A stretch of DNA of 34,709 nt from an uncultured Lachnospiraceae bacterium (GCA_947363565.1 CANAPP010000032.1:1-34709), one strand, 5' to 3'; shown: positions 13,999 through 23,939, counted from the first letter of the stretch. Translations and numbers: made by a program. The notes: generated by a model not told the origin, from the sequence alone.

Positions 13999-15954
13999 TT
14001 ACTCCGGCTTCTCATTGGCAGGCGGCAGGCATCTGTTCCCCTCACACACATAGTATGTCGTCTTTTCTTCGAGCCTTTGATATGCTCCCGTTTCTTCTCT
14101 GAGGATCTTAAGCTCTGCGTTGAGGGGCAGGCGAAGAACCGCTTCTTCCACGCGGTCATCCCGGGCGAGCACCACCGTGACCTTCTTCGGCGGATTCTGG
14201 TACAAAAGCTGTGCCGTCAAAAACATACAGCAGGCCGCGGGGTAATGGTCAGCCTCGGCTGACATGAAGGCAAGCTGGCGCTTTACCCTCTTCTGGTAAT
14301 CCTGGTCCCCGGTGATCTGGAAAAGCCGCACAAGGCAGTACGCCATCACCGAATTCCCGCTGGGCAGCGCATTGTCATAGATTTCCTTCGGCCTCGTGAT
14401 CAGCCGTCCATTCTCCGGCCCATACAGGAAATATCCGCCGTTACTGTCCGCGAACTGCCTCTCTGCCTCCGCACAGATCTCCTCTGCCCGCTCAAGGTAC
14501 CTATCCTCCCCCGTCACCTCATACAGGCTGATCAGCGCCGCCGCATAATATCCGTATTCATCCAAAAAACCTTTGACCGCGCCGTGTCCGCCGTCCCGGC
14601 AACTTACGTAGAGGATCCGGCCGTCGGCAAGATATTTTTCGATAAACTTCTGCGTCCGCTCCGCCGCCAAAAGATACTCTCCCTTCCCCGTCACCCTGTA
14701 CAGGATGGCCAGTGCCGGGATCATCAGGCTGTTCCAGGACGTCAGCACTTTATCGTCGAGCTGGAGCTTCGTTCGCGACCTCCGGAAACGGTACAGGATT
14801 TCCTTCTCTTTCTCAAATCCATCCGCTGTCTCATGCCCGTTCAGAAGGTTTGGAATATTCTTTCCCTCAAAGTTCCCTTCCTCCGTAATCCCGAAATATG
14901 CGCAGAATTCTTCTCCCTTTTCATCCCCGAGGATTTCGCAGACCTCCCTGCGGCTCCAGACATAGAACTTCCCCTCTTCGCCCTCGCTGTCCGCATCCTG
15001 CGCCGAGAAAAATCCGCCCTCCGGCCCTGTCATCTCGCGCAGAACATACCGAGCCGTCCTTTCCGCCGTATCCAAAAAGTCCGTATTGCCGGACACCTTA
15101 TACGCTGCAGCATACGCGACGGCCAGCAGCGCATTGTCATAAAGCATCTTTTCAAAATGCGGGACGAGGAAATATCTATCCGTAGAATACCGGGAAAACC
15201 CGCCGCCGATATGGTCAAAGATTCCACCCCGCCGCATCTTTTCAAGTGTTATTTTCACCTGCGCAAAAGCTTTTTCTTCCTTATAAATATGTGCATACAC
15301 CGTAAGGAAGATGAGGTTATAAGGCATGGGGAACTTGGGCGCGTCGCCAAACCCGCCGTTCTTCTGGTCAAAGGTCTCAAAAAGCAGCCTGGCCGCCCGC
15401 TTCGGCAGGTTATCGTCTATCTCCGCGGCTTTATGCGCCGCAGCCCCCTCCTCCTCTGCCGCGCCAAGATAGGCAAGAAGTTCATCGGCGGACTTTACAA
15501 GCTTATTCTTATCCTTCCTCCACCTCTCCGCAATGGCTAAAAGCAGCTCCTTGAACCCTGTCATGCCCCGCTCCGACTCTGGCGGGAAATAAGTTCCCGC
15601 GAAAAACGGCTTCTGCAAAGGCGTCATGAAGATGCTCATGGGCCAGCCGCCGCCCCCGGTCAGTGTCTGGCAGACCGACATATAGACGCTGTCAATATCC
15701 GGACGCTCCTCCCGGTCCACCTTCACTGATACAAAATATTCGTTGAGGATATCCGCAACCTCCTGGTTCTCAAAGCTTTCCCGTTCCATCACATGGCACC
15801 AGTGGCAGGTACTGTAGCCGATGCTTAAGAATACCGGCTTATCTTCCCGCTCCGCTTTTGCAAATGCCTCCTGGCACCACGGATACCAGTCCACCGGATT
15901 CTCTGCGTGCTGTAAAAGATAAGGACTTTTTTCATAGATCAACTGATTACTCAT
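13999..15954 (-). CDS. DUF255 thioredoxin-domain protein (YyaL/spermatogenesis-associated 20 type)
   Basis: A 651-residue cytosolic protein. The N-terminal DUF255 thioredoxin-like domain, about 1-165, has Cys50 and Cys53 in [11 protein letters not shown], and [13 protein letters not shown] at 11-23. A long alpha/alpha-barrel-like domain similar to six-hairpin glycosidases or N-acylglucosamine epimerases follows. The family is widespread but its reaction is not established; a redox or carbohydrate role has been proposed. The ATG at 15954 is chosen over a GTG four codons earlier, because GAGG lies 6 bases before it and family members start at this [13 protein letters not shown] block. The gene follows tRNA-Lys and is divergent from the ATC-hydrolase operon. 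The short gap (15955-16123) must hold both promoters, but none is clear enough to mark. Confidence 0.9.
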   Translation of the reverse strand: MSNQLIYEKSPYLLQHAENPVDWYPWCQEAFAKAEREDKPVFLSIGYSTCHWCHVMERESFENQEVADILNEYFVSVKVDREERPDIDSVYMSVCQTLTGGGGWPMSIFMTPLQKPFFAGTYFPPESERGMTGFKELLLAIAERWRKDKNKLVKSADELLAYLGAAEEEGAAAHKAAEIDDNLPKRAARLLFETFDQKNGGFGDAPKFPMPYNLIFLTVYAHIYKEEKAFAQVKITLEKMRRGGIFDHIGGGFSRYSTDRYFLVPHFEKMLYDNALLAVAYAAAYKVSGNTDFLDTAERTARYVLREMTGPEGGFFSAQDADSEGEEGKFYVWSRREVCEILGDEKGEEFCAYFGITEEGNFEGKNIPNLLNGHETADGFEKEKEILYRFRRSRTKLQLDDKVLTSWNSLMIPALAILYRVTGKGEYLLAAERTQKFIEKYLADGRILYVSCRDGGHGAVKGFLDEYGYYAAALISLYEVTGEDRYLERAEEICAEAERQFADSNGGYFLYGPENGRLITRPKEIYDNALPSGNSVMAYCLVRLFQITGDQDYQKRVKRQLAFMSAEADHYPAACCMFLTAQLLYQNPPKKVTVVLARDDRVEEAVLRLPLNAELKILREETGAYQRLEEKTTYYVCEGNRCLPPANEKPE

Positions 15955-16123
15955 AGGCCACCTCACTTTTTGTATGTAGAACAGAAGCTTTTCATATTAT
16001 TTTCCGGTTTTCGCTACTTTATGCATCTCTTTTTACCGCAGTAATGCAATTTTTGAAAAGCTGTAGTATACTGTAGATATTATCTGATCTGTCCGGGACA
16101 GACGAAAGGAGTGAGCAAAGATC

Positions 16124-16828
16124 ATGGCAAAGGAATCTGTAACCTGCAAAATAGAACATCACGCGATGCTGTTCGCCTTTCTCGCGAAACACGCTATCGA
16201 GCTGTGCGGCGAAAAGGGAAAGGAGGCTATCCTCACCGGCATGACCGCCTACGGCAACGAGCGTGGCGCCCGCATGGCCGCCAATGCACTGGCCCACGGC
16301 GATAAACTTACCACGATGACCAATCAGGCCTACGGCGAATGGAAGCCGGATTACGACGGCCAGATGGAGTTCGGACAGCTTCGCACCGAACCTACCCTGC
16401 AGACATACATCGCCAGATGCGCCTGGTGCGACGCATGGAAAAAACACGGCATCACCGAATACGGCAAGTATTACTGCGTAAATGTGGACAATGCCGTCTA
16501 TCAGGGTTTTCGCCCTGATTTTGTCTGCACGCCGATATCCACCTCCTTAAGCTTTGGCGGAGAGCGGTGCGAGTTCGACTGGGGATATCCGCTTACCCCG
16601 GAAGAAGCAGCGGAGCTTGCCGAGAAAAAGAAAGCGCTCGGCTCTTCCTGTATGAAGGATTTTAACTTTCACACGGCACACCTTAAGCACACCCTCAGCC
16701 GCACACTGACCAAACTGCTGGGCACGGAGGGTGAACGGGCTGTCAGCCTGGCGCTTTCAGACTATACGGATACCTTCGGGCAGGAATATCTGGATATCTT
16801 AGATACCATAGACCCATCAGCATTCTGA
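16124..16828 (+). CDS. L-2-amino-thiazoline-4-carboxylic acid (ATC) hydrolase family protein
   Basis: A 234-residue protein I assign to the ATC hydrolase family. In Pseudomonas, AtcB opens the ATC ring to a carbamoyl-cysteine that AtcC then splits to cysteine. The N-terminal helical segment HHAMLFAFLAKHAIELCGEKG and the central TYIARCAWCDAWKKHG and DFGWGYP-like (FDWGYPLTPEE) stretches are typical as I recall them. Several Cys residues (for example in RCAWCDAW and KYYC) could matter for catalysis. AAAGGAG lies 12 bases before the ATG. It is the first gene of an operon with an M20 amidohydrolase 25 bases downstream and ProC, which resembles the two-step Pseudomonas logic. Many gut Clostridia carry this family, and the true substrate may differ. 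Confidence 0.8.
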   Translation: MAKESVTCKIEHHAMLFAFLAKHAIELCGEKGKEAILTGMTAYGNERGARMAANALAHGDKLTTMTNQAYGEWKPDYDGQMEFGQLRTEPTLQTYIARCAWCDAWKKHGITEYGKYYCVNVDNAVYQGFRPDFVCTPISTSLSFGGERCEFDWGYPLTPEEAAELAEKKKALGSSCMKDFNFHTAHLKHTLSRTLTKLLGTEGERAVSLALSDYTDTFGQEYLDILDTIDPSAF

Positions 16829-16853
16829 AATCAAGCTAAGGAAGGAAACGGCT

Positions 16854-18113
16854 ATGAGTGATACACCGATCATTGAACACTGGATCGCCCGGCATGAGCC
16901 GGAGCTTATCCGGATCGCCGATGATATCTTCCGGCATCCGGAACTGGCATACGAGGAGGTTTTCTCCTCCCGGTGCCTTATGGATTACCTGACAGATCAG
17001 GGCTTCTTTGTCTCTGCTGGGACTGCCGGGATCTCCACGGCATTTACCGCGTCATGGGGCGAGGGCACGCCCGTTATGGGCTTTCTGGCGGAATATGACG
17101 CCCTCTCCGGGGTCGGGCACGCCTGCGGGCATAATCTTCTCGGAACCGGGGTCTGCGCTGCTGCCTGCGCCCTGAAGGCCGATATGGAGGCGCACCGGAC
17201 TCCCGGGACGATCCGCGTATACGGATGCCCTGCCGAAGAGATCATGTCCGGCAAGATTGTGATGGACGACGCCGGCGTCTTTGACGACCTTGACGTGGCG
17301 GTGACCTGGCATCCCTTTGACAGAAACCGGATCAGCAACGACATCTGGCAGGCCCAGGATATCAAAAACTACATCTTCCACGGCGTAAGCGCCCATGCTT
17401 CCAAATCCCCTGAAAAGGGACGGAGCGCACTTGACGCCGCGGAGCTGATGAATATCGGCGTCAATTACCTAAGGGAGCATGTACCGGGGGACGTGCGGAT
17501 GCACTATGCCTATATCGATAACGGCATCCCTGCCAACGTTGTCGCCGACTATGCGAAGACCAATTATTTCATCCGCTCCGCCAAGCGTTCCCGCACGGAA
17601 GACGCAAGCAGGCGCGTGGACGACTGCGCAAAGGGCGCAGCCCTGATGACCGGCACGACCGTGGATATCGAGCTTGTCAAATGCTGCAAGGAGATGAAGG
17701 TAAACCGGATTCTTGCAGAAATCTACTATGAAGCTATGACAAAGATCCCAGTGCCTGTATACACAAAAGAAGAGCTGGACTTTGCCGCCGGGATTTCCAA
17801 AGAGGCTGGTTTCTTAAACAATGGAAACTACTTTTCCGGGCTTGCGCCGCTTGAGGACGCTCCCGTTCCCATTTCCATCGGAACGGATGCCTCACAGGTC
17901 AGCCATACCGTACCGCTTATCACCATCAGCGCCGCCACCATGTGCAAGGGCACTCCGCTCCACCACTGGGCAGCCGCAAAGCAGGCCGGTATGGGCATCG
18001 GGCATAAAGGGATGCTGTATGCCGCCAGATGCATGGCTGAGGGGACGAAGCTTCTTCTGGAAACGCCCGACGGTTTCAGGAAAGTCTGGGAATATCATAA
18101 AGCAAAACAGTAA
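16854..18113 (+). CDS. M20 family amidohydrolase (AbgB/M20D-like)
   Basis: A 419-residue metal-dependent amidohydrolase of peptidase family M20, subfamily D, closest in feel to AbgB/p-aminobenzoyl-glutamate hydrolase subunit B. Metal and catalytic motifs are visible: GHACGHN at 88-94, PAEE at 126-129, WHP at 152-154, SAHAS at 179-183 in the dimerisation domain start, and TDASQVSHTVP near 344-354. Such enzymes cleave N-acyl, N-carbamoyl or peptide-like bonds in the cytosol. AAGGA lies about 9 bases before the ATG at 16854. Next to an ATC-hydrolase-like gene it could carry out the second step, releasing an amino acid from a carbamoyl intermediate; Pseudomonas AtcC is also an amidohydrolase. The substrate is inferred only. 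Confidence 0.87.
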   Translation: MSDTPIIEHWIARHEPELIRIADDIFRHPELAYEEVFSSRCLMDYLTDQGFFVSAGTAGISTAFTASWGEGTPVMGFLAEYDALSGVGHACGHNLLGTGVCAAACALKADMEAHRTPGTIRVYGCPAEEIMSGKIVMDDAGVFDDLDVAVTWHPFDRNRISNDIWQAQDIKNYIFHGVSAHASKSPEKGRSALDAAELMNIGVNYLREHVPGDVRMHYAYIDNGIPANVVADYAKTNYFIRSAKRSRTEDASRRVDDCAKGAALMTGTTVDIELVKCCKEMKVNRILAEIYYEAMTKIPVPVYTKEELDFAAGISKEAGFLNNGNYFSGLAPLEDAPVPISIGTDASQVSHTVPLITISAATMCKGTPLHHWAAAKQAGMGIGHKGMLYAARCMAEGTKLLLETPDGFRKVWEYHKAKQ

Positions 18114-18140
18114 TTGAAAAAGAATAAGGAGGAACTTACT

Positions 18141-18938
18141 ATGATCACAAAGAAAATCGGCATCATCGGATGCGGAAATATGGGCGGCGCGATCCTCTAC
18201 GGCGCACTGGAAAGCGGCGTGCTCCCGAAGGAGAACGCCTGCGTCTACGACATCAATCCTGCGATGATGGAAAAGGCCAAAAAGTGGGGAGTGAATCTCG
18301 CCACTGACGATGAAGAGGTATGTAAAATCGCAGACATCATCCTGCTCGCTGTAAAGCCGCAGAATGCCGCCGAAGCTCTAGCCATGTGCGGGAATGCCCT
18401 GGAAGGCAAAGCCATGATGTCCATCGTAGCAGGCGTGACTGTAGAGCGTCTTTTGCACATGGTCAAAGGAACACCCAGAATCTTACGCATCATGCCCAAT
18501 ACTCCCGCCATGGTCTACGAGGGCGCCTTCGCGCTCTGCTCGGACAATGACTTTACCGACGAAGAGCTTACTGCCGCAAAATCCATCTACGAGACTATCG
18601 GCGTCGTGGAGATGATCCCAGAACATCTGATTGACGCTGTGTGCGGCTTAAGCGGCGGCGGTCCAGCCTACGCTGCCATGTTCATCGAGGCCTTGGCCGA
18701 CGGCGGCGTAAAACAAGGGCTGCCAAGAGCCACCGCATACCGCCTGGCAGCACAGACCTGCCTCGGAACCGCAAAAATGATCCTTGAAATGGGCATCCAC
18801 CCGGGCGAACTTAAAGATATGGTCACCTCCCCGGGCGGAACGACCATCGAAGGCTGCGAAGCGCTGGAACGCGGCGGCATGAGGGCCTCCGTGATCGACT
18901 GTGTGAATGTGGCGACAGAGAAATCAAAGCGGCTCTAG
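18141..18938 (+). CDS. proC: Pyrroline-5-carboxylate reductase ProC
   Basis: A 265-residue enzyme that reduces pyrroline-5-carboxylate to proline with NAD(P)H. The Rossmann motif GCGNMGG is at 10-16. The middle carries AVKPQN and IMPNTPAMV, and the C-terminal domain has the ProC signature LSGGGPAYAAMFIEALADGGV and TSPGGTTIEG. The ATG at 18141 is chosen because AAGGAGG lies 8 bases upstream; a start nine codons earlier has no such site. It is third in the operon after the ATC hydrolase and M20 genes. Either proline synthesis is simply co-transcribed, or the reductase acts on a related cyclic imine in the same pathway; the latter is speculation. Confidence 0.94.
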   Translation: MITKKIGIIGCGNMGGAILYGALESGVLPKENACVYDINPAMMEKAKKWGVNLATDDEEVCKIADIILLAVKPQNAAEALAMCGNALEGKAMMSIVAGVTVERLLHMVKGTPRILRIMPNTPAMVYEGAFALCSDNDFTDEELTAAKSIYETIGVVEMIPEHLIDAVCGLSGGGPAYAAMFIEALADGGVKQGLPRATAYRLAAQTCLGTAKMILEMGIHPGELKDMVTSPGGTTIEGCEALERGGMRASVIDCVNVATEKSKRL

Positions 18939-18984
18939 CAGGCCGTTTTGTGACACATCTTCTGAAAAATATTATTCTGCAAAA

Positions 18985-19057
18985 ATTACGGCTGTCACCG
19001 TCAGCGCCATGACACTTCAGTTCATGGCACCGGCAAAGACAGCCGCAAGGCTTTTCT
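18985..19057. terminator. Bidirectional terminator between proC and the V-ATPase operon
   Basis: GGCTGTC (18990-18996) pairs with GACAGCC (19038-19044), enclosing GCCATGA (19006-19012) with TCATGGC (19022-19028). The minus side continues as GTAATTTTT and the plus side as GCAAGGCTTTTCTTTATTT, so both convergent transcripts could end here. Confidence 0.75.
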
Positions 19058-19675
19058 TTATTTCCCCTGCATCTTCTTAATCACCTTCAGCCTGGTAAAC
19101 TCTTCACGCTCTTTTTCTTCCAGCGCATTATTAATTGTATAAACCAGATTGGTATACATAGGGATTGTGATATTTTTCAGGGCGTTGGCCCGTTTCTGCG
19201 TCTTTTTGATGTTGGCGGCAAGGCGGTACGCGGAATTCTCCACCGTGGAGAGCTTCACCGTCAGTTCTTTTACCTCACGGAACGCCTCTCTCGCTATATC
19301 GATAGATTCCCCCGTACTCCCGAAGGAATAAGTCAGCTTGTTCTGCTTGGAATCGTACTTGACATGGGGAATCTCGGTTCCCATGATGCTGCGCGTCTGG
19401 ATCACGATGGAATCTTCGATCGGCACCGTGAACGCCAGCTCCTGAACCTTGCTGATCCCCATATCGATGTTGGCGTGCTGCAGACATGCGTATGCACGGG
19501 TAAATGTTGTATCTATCTGTTCCTGTATATCTTTTGCCTCGCTGATCAGACTCATCAGCTCTTTTAAAAGGATGTTCCTCTTCTTATCCATCAGCTCATA
19601 TCCCTGACGGGCAAGCACCAGCGAGTTCTTCGCAAGCATCAGATTACCTTTTGTTGGGAACTCCCGCGGATCCAT
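19058..19675 (-). CDS. ntpD: V/A-type ATPase subunit D
   Basis: A 205-residue central-stalk subunit, the rotor shaft inside the A3B3 head. The N-terminal helix PTKGNLMLAKNSLVLARQGYELMDKKRNILLKEL-like block (about 6-40, seen in part here) and the C-terminal helix RANALKNITIPMYTN are typical, with a long coiled coil between. The ATG at 19675 is chosen over an ATG 14 codons upstream because GGAAGG is 6 bases before it and family members start here. It is the last gene of the operon, separated from B by a 166-base palindrome-rich spacer. Confidence 0.94.
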   Translation of the reverse strand: MDPREFPTKGNLMLAKNSLVLARQGYELMDKKRNILLKELMSLISEAKDIQEQIDTTFTRAYACLQHANIDMGISKVQELAFTVPIEDSIVIQTRSIMGTEIPHVKYDSKQNKLTYSFGSTGESIDIAREAFREVKELTVKLSTVENSAYRLAANIKKTQKRANALKNITIPMYTNLVYTINNALEEKEREEFTRLKVIKKMQGK

Positions 19676-19752
19676 ACGGCACCTTCCTTTCTTAGCTTTG
19701 CAACGAAGCTTCTTCAATGGTTATGTTAGTTCCTGCGGCGTTACGAACCTAC

Positions 19753-19848
19753 GAGCCTTCGGCTCTTTCGACGAGACTTCGCAACAAGTTGCTCAGTCAC
19801 GTCGAAGCTGGCCATATCCACGCCCGAATAAGCACAAGCGCTTATTCG
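19753..19848 (-). repeat. Palindrome-rich spacer between ATPase genes B and D
   Basis: The spacer holds three inverted repeats. CGAATAAGC (19825-19833) with GCTTATTCG (19840-19848) contains the stop codon of the B gene. TTCGACG (19767-19773) with CGTCGAA (19800-19806) encloses GCAAC/GTTGC. GAGCC/GGCTC lies at 19753-19765. All other junctions in the operon are a few bases long, so this looks like an inserted palindromic element or a regulatory/processing structure. Confidence 0.7.
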
Positions 19849-21245
19849 AACGTCGCTGCGTCCAGCGGTTCTTCACTTGGATAGTATATATCCAAAAGTT
19901 TCGTGTCGATTCGGTCTAATTCTTCTCTTGGAAGGAGGTGCAAAAGCTCCCAGCCAAGATCTAAGGTCTGCTCTATGGTCCGGTTTTCTGTGGGGCCCTG
20001 GCCGACGTAACGTTTTTCGAACTCTAAGCCGAACTGCAGATATTTCTTGTCTAAGGGTGACAGTTCATCTTCACCGATTACAGACGCTAAGTTTCTTGCC
20101 TCTCCTACTTTTGCGTAGGCGGAGAATAGCTGGTTTGCAAGGCTCTGATGGTCATCTCTTGTGTATCCTGCGCCGATTCCGTCCTTCATCAAACGGGATA
20201 ATGACGGAAGGATACTGATGGGCGGATAGATGGTCTGCCCGTGAAGGTTCCGGTCCAGTACGATCTGCCCCTCTGTGATGTAACCGGTTAGATCCGGAAT
20301 CGGATGGGTGATATCGTCATTGGGCATCGTAAGAATCGGGAGCTGCGTCACAGAGCCAAGGGAATCCTCCACGATTCCCGCACGCTCATATATCGTGGCA
20401 AGTTCGCTGTACAGATATCCCGGGTAACCCTTTCTTGAAGGAATCTCCCCTCTCGAGGAGGACACTTCACGCATAGCCTCCGCAAAGGAAGTCATATCGG
20501 TCAGGATGACCAGGATATGCATATTGCACTCGAATGCCAGATATTCTGCAACCGTAAGGGCAACCTTCGGCGTGATCAGACGCTCTACTACCGGATCATT
20601 GGCCAGGTTAAGGAACATGCACACATGGTCGGATACGCCGCTCTCTTCAAAGGTCTTTCGGAAAAACTCCGCCACGTCATGCTTTACACCCATGGCTCCG
20701 AATACGATCGCGAATTCCTCCTCGGAATCGTCTCCCAACGATGCCTGCTTTACAATCTGCGCTGCAAGCTGATCGTGAGGCAGGCCATTTCCAGAGAAGA
20801 TCGGGAGTTTCTGGCCGCGGATCAGCGTGGTCAGCCCGTCGATTGCCGAGATTCCGGTACGGATATAGTTTCTCGGGTACTCTCTCTTTACCGGGTTAAG
20901 GGGCAGGCCGTTTACATTGCGGCGCTCCTCTGCCATCACGGAACCAAGGCCGTCGATGGGCACACCCACTCCGTTAAAGGTACGGCCCAGCATATCCGCC
21001 GATACCGGGACCTCCATAGGATGCCCCGTAAGCTTCGTATGAGTGTTCTGGAGAGACATGTTCTCTGTCCCCTCGAACACCTGGATGACCGCCCGCTCGT
21101 TGTCAAGCTCCACGATACGGCCCATTTTTTTAATATTACCATCTACAACAAACTCAACAATCTCATCGAAAAACGCTTCCTGCACACCCTCGAGCACCAC
21201 AAGAGGCCCGTTAATATTGCTGAGTCCAAGATATTCTATTGCCAT
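19842..21245 (-). CDS. ntpB: V/A-type ATPase subunit B
   Basis: A 467-residue non-catalytic nucleotide-binding subunit of the head. The beta-barrel N-terminus ([12 protein letters not shown]) leads into the RecA-like domain, where the P-loop is degenerate: [19 protein letters not shown] stands in place of a Walker A, as in all B subunits. [27 protein letters not shown] is the conserved interface block. GGAG lies 7 bases before the ATG. It begins 15 bases after the A subunit stop. Confidence 0.97.
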   Translation of the reverse strand: MAIEYLGLSNINGPLVVLEGVQEAFFDEIVEFVVDGNIKKMGRIVELDNERAVIQVFEGTENMSLQNTHTKLTGHPMEVPVSADMLGRTFNGVGVPIDGLGSVMAEERRNVNGLPLNPVKREYPRNYIRTGISAIDGLTTLIRGQKLPIFSGNGLPHDQLAAQIVKQASLGDDSEEEFAIVFGAMGVKHDVAEFFRKTFEESGVSDHVCMFLNLANDPVVERLITPKVALTVAEYLAFECNMHILVILTDMTSFAEAMREVSSSRGEIPSRKGYPGYLYSELATIYERAGIVEDSLGSVTQLPILTMPNDDITHPIPDLTGYITEGQIVLDRNLHGQTIYPPISILPSLSRLMKDGIGAGYTRDDHQSLANQLFSAYAKVGEARNLASVIGEDELSPLDKKYLQFGLEFEKRYVGQGPTENRTIEQTLDLGWELLHLLPREELDRIDTKLLDIYYPSEEPLDAATFE

Positions 21246-21260
21246 ATTAACACTCCTCTC

Positions 21261-23033
21261 CTACGCATTTTTCTCAATGATCTTATTGTAATATGCATCA
21301 ATATCCAGCTTATACATGTCTAACATCTGCAGATTATCATTGGGCACATCATACTTTATGGCAATCACCTTCTCGAAGATACCCTCTGATTTCAAGATCG
21401 ACATCGGCATTCCCATGGCGATCAGCTTCCGGCAGGTCTTGAACAGATAGAGGATAACGTCCATCATCTTGAACTGCTTTTCCATGGATACACAGGTATC
21501 GTCTTTGTGGAACGCATTCTGCTGAAGGAATCCCAGCCGGATCACTTTGGCGATCTCTAGCGTCAGCTTCTGGTCGTCCGGGAGCACGTCCGCGCCGATC
21601 AGCTTGACGATCTCCATCAAGCTGTTCTCCTGGCTTAAGATAGACATGATCCGATTCCGGTAATCTAAAAACTTCGGTGATACATTGTCGGAGTACCAGC
21701 CGCTTAAGTCATTTAAGTATTCGCTGTAGCTGGTAAGCCAGTGAATCGCCGGGAAATGTCTTGCATACGCCAGGGATTTGTCAAGCCCCCAGAAGCACCG
21801 GACGAACCGCTTCGTATTCTGGGTGACAGGCTCGGAAAAATCACCGCCCTGAGGGGATACTGCTCCGATGATCGAGACCGAACCGGTCTCTCCGTTTAAA
21901 GTCTGCATCATCCCTGCCCGCTCGTAAAAGGCTGAAAGCCTGGATGCCAGATACGCGGGGAATCCTTCCTCCGCAGGCATCTCCTCCAGACGCCCGGAAA
22001 GCTCACGAAGCGCCTCCGCCCACCGGGAAGTAGAATCCGCCATGATCGCTACGTCATATCCCATATCCCGGTAATACTCTGCCAGGGTAAGCCCGGTGTA
22101 GATCGATGCCTCACGGGCAGCCACCGGCATGTTAGACGTATTGGCGATCAGCGTCGTCCGATCCATCAGCGGATTCCCGGACTTGGGGTCAACCAACTCG
22201 CCGAACTCTTCAAGAACCTGGGTCATCTCATTGCCGCGCTCTCCGCATCCGATGTAGACGATGATATCCGCATCGGACCATTTCGCGATCTGATGCTGGG
22301 TCATCGTCTTTCCGGTTCCAAATCCTCCCGGGATTGCTGCCGTACCGCCCTTGGCGATGGGGAACATGGTATCTAAGATACGCTGCCCCGTCACAAGAGG
22401 GATACTTGCCGGGTATCTTTTATGCACCGGTCTTGGCACACGGATGGGCCAGTGCTGGGTCATGGTGATCTCTTTTTTCGTTCCGTCCGGGAGCTCTAAC
22501 ACAAGCAGCGTATCACCGATCGTATACTGCCCGTCGGGCTTCACCTCCACGACAGTCCCTTCCACCTGGGGAGGAATCATGCATTTGTGGACGATGGCAC
22601 GCGTCTCCGGCACCTCGGCAAATATCGCCCCGCCGTGTAAAAAATCACCCTCAGCCACCGTTATATGGGTATCCCAGAGCTTTTTTGTATCCAGGGAGTC
22701 CACACTGACTCCTCTGGTGATAAACGCACCGCCGCTCTCTCCGATCTTCTCTAACGGCCGCTCGATTCCATCGAAAATATTGTTGAGGATTCCGGGTGCC
22801 AGTGTCACGGACACCGCGTCTCCGGTCGCCTCTACTTCCTCACCCGGCTTAAGCCCGGAAGTCTCCTCGTACACCTGGATCGTCGTCACATCCTTGTCAA
22901 GAGAGATTACCTCTCCCACAAGCTTTTCCTTTCCCACATGCACCATCTCAGACATCTTAAATCCAGTCTTCCCTTTCAGATAGATGACGGGACCGTTAAT
23001 GCCGTAAATTGCTTCAATCTTCCTGCTATCCAA
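21261..23033 (-). CDS. ntpA: V/A-type ATPase catalytic subunit A
   Basis: A 590-residue catalytic ATPase subunit. The N-terminal barrel (IYGINGPVIYLKG) and the non-homologous bulge insertion (about 115-185) precede Walker A GGFGTGKT at 236-243 and the GERGNE motif near 264-269. SRWAEALRELSGRLEEMPAEEGFPAY is the conserved late block. The open frame extends upstream into the E gene, but the start is the TTG at 23033: AGGAGG lies 8 bases before it, and the protein then starts correctly as (M)DSRKIEAIYG. It overlaps the E subunit by 8 bases. Confidence 0.95.
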   Translation of the reverse strand: MDSRKIEAIYGINGPVIYLKGKTGFKMSEMVHVGKEKLVGEVISLDKDVTTIQVYEETSGLKPGEEVEATGDAVSVTLAPGILNNIFDGIERPLEKIGESGGAFITRGVSVDSLDTKKLWDTHITVAEGDFLHGGAIFAEVPETRAIVHKCMIPPQVEGTVVEVKPDGQYTIGDTLLVLELPDGTKKEITMTQHWPIRVPRPVHKRYPASIPLVTGQRILDTMFPIAKGGTAAIPGGFGTGKTMTQHQIAKWSDADIIVYIGCGERGNEMTQVLEEFGELVDPKSGNPLMDRTTLIANTSNMPVAAREASIYTGLTLAEYYRDMGYDVAIMADSTSRWAEALRELSGRLEEMPAEEGFPAYLASRLSAFYERAGMMQTLNGETGSVSIIGAVSPQGGDFSEPVTQNTKRFVRCFWGLDKSLAYARHFPAIHWLTSYSEYLNDLSGWYSDNVSPKFLDYRNRIMSILSQENSLMEIVKLIGADVLPDDQKLTLEIAKVIRLGFLQQNAFHKDDTCVSMEKQFKMMDVILYLFKTCRKLIAMGMPMSILKSEGIFEKVIAIKYDVPNDNLQMLDMYKLDIDAYYNKIIEKNA

Positions 23034-23613
23034 TTCCCGTACCTCCTCCGAATACAAACTTCTGGTATTCCCGCTCGATAGCGCCCTTAAACGCATGATC
23101 GATCAGGATATTGCGCTCATGGACTACCGTACGGATACCGCCGATAAAGTCTTCCTTGCTCACCGTGACCGCAACTCCGGTATGCTCCTCTAGGAAATCC
23201 TTTTTATCTGCATCCGTCGGGTTGATGTATATGGTCATGGCAGCGCCGTTAGCGAACTTCGCGGCGTTCTCAATATATTTTATCAGAAGACGCTTATACT
23301 CGTCCGTCTTCATATAATCCTGCAGAATCTCTTCTACCTCGCGGAATAATTGCTTTTTCAGCCTCTTTTGTGTCTTTCCGTACTCCTGCTTCATGTCAAG
23401 CTGGGCCTTGGAGGCTGACATGTTAAGCTGATGTCTGATATTCGTCTGCTCTGCTTTGATCCTGATCTCCGCCTGTCTCCTGGCCTCTGTTTCATGCTGC
23501 TCATAGATGGTCATCAGAGCCTTTTTATGCTGCCAGATAATCGCATTGCCCTGCGCTCTGGCCTCTGTCATGGCAGAAGATTGCAGACGCGCAATTTTTT
23601 CTTCTATAGTCAT
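23026..23613 (-). CDS. ntpE: V/A-type ATPase subunit E
   Basis: A 195-residue peripheral-stalk subunit. A long charged N-terminal helix (MTIEEKIARLQ through KQLFREVEEIL) forms the coiled coil with subunit H/G, and the C-terminal globular part (about 110-195) binds the head, with IGGIRTVVHERNILIDHAF as the family block. The ATG at 23613 is preferred over an upstream GTG because AAGAAGG lies 8 bases before it. It overlaps the start of subunit A by 8 bases. Confidence 0.9.
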   Translation of the reverse strand: MTIEEKIARLQSSAMTEARAQGNAIIWQHKKALMTIYEQHETEARRQAEIRIKAEQTNIRHQLNMSASKAQLDMKQEYGKTQKRLKKQLFREVEEILQDYMKTDEYKRLLIKYIENAAKFANGAAMTIYINPTDADKKDFLEEHTGVAVTVSKEDFIGGIRTVVHERNILIDHAFKGAIEREYQKFVFGGGTGIG

Positions 23614-23629
23614 GCGTGTCACCTTCTTT

Positions 23630-23938
23630 TTACAGTTTTAATCCGATAGCTTCATTTACATAAGACGTGATAAAGTCCTTCTTCCGGCCGGTGCCGTGTC
23701 TGTCCGGAATCTCGATGAGCAGCGGGAACGCACGCTCAAGCTTGATCTCATCTAAGAGATCTGGGAACTCTCTTCCAAACTTCTCAGTCAGAAGGATGAT
23801 CCCCACGCTTTTATCATCCATGGCCGTCTCAAGCTCTTTCCGAAGCTCCTCCCGCTCATGGACTACCACGCCGTCAACTCCCGCAAGGCGCATACCGGTA
23901 AGGGTATCGACATTATCACTGATCAGATACATCTTCAT
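23630..23938 (-). CDS. ntpF: V/A-type ATPase subunit F
   Basis: A 102-residue Rossmann-like rotor-stalk subunit. MKMYLISDNVDTLTGMRLAG and IILLTEKFGREF are typical. It pairs with subunit D in the rotor. AGGTAGG lies 7 bases before the ATG, inside the end of the K gene; the K stop and the F start are only one base apart. Naming of this subunit varies (NtpG in Enterococcus). Confidence 0.9.
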   Translation of the reverse strand: MKMYLISDNVDTLTGMRLAGVDGVVVHEREELRKELETAMDDKSVGIILLTEKFGREFPDLLDEIKLERAFPLLIEIPDRHGTGRKKDFITSYVNEAIGLKL

Positions 23939-23939
23939 C

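Noticed and set aside
14584-15540. 318-codon plus-strand frame opposite the DUF255 gene
   Set aside because: A shadow of the GC-rich minus gene; no ribosome site and no family resemblance.
20517-21323. Long plus-strand open frames opposite the ATPase genes, such as this 268-codon one
   Set aside because: They are antisense to clearly recognised subunit genes, lack ribosome sites and have unnatural composition.
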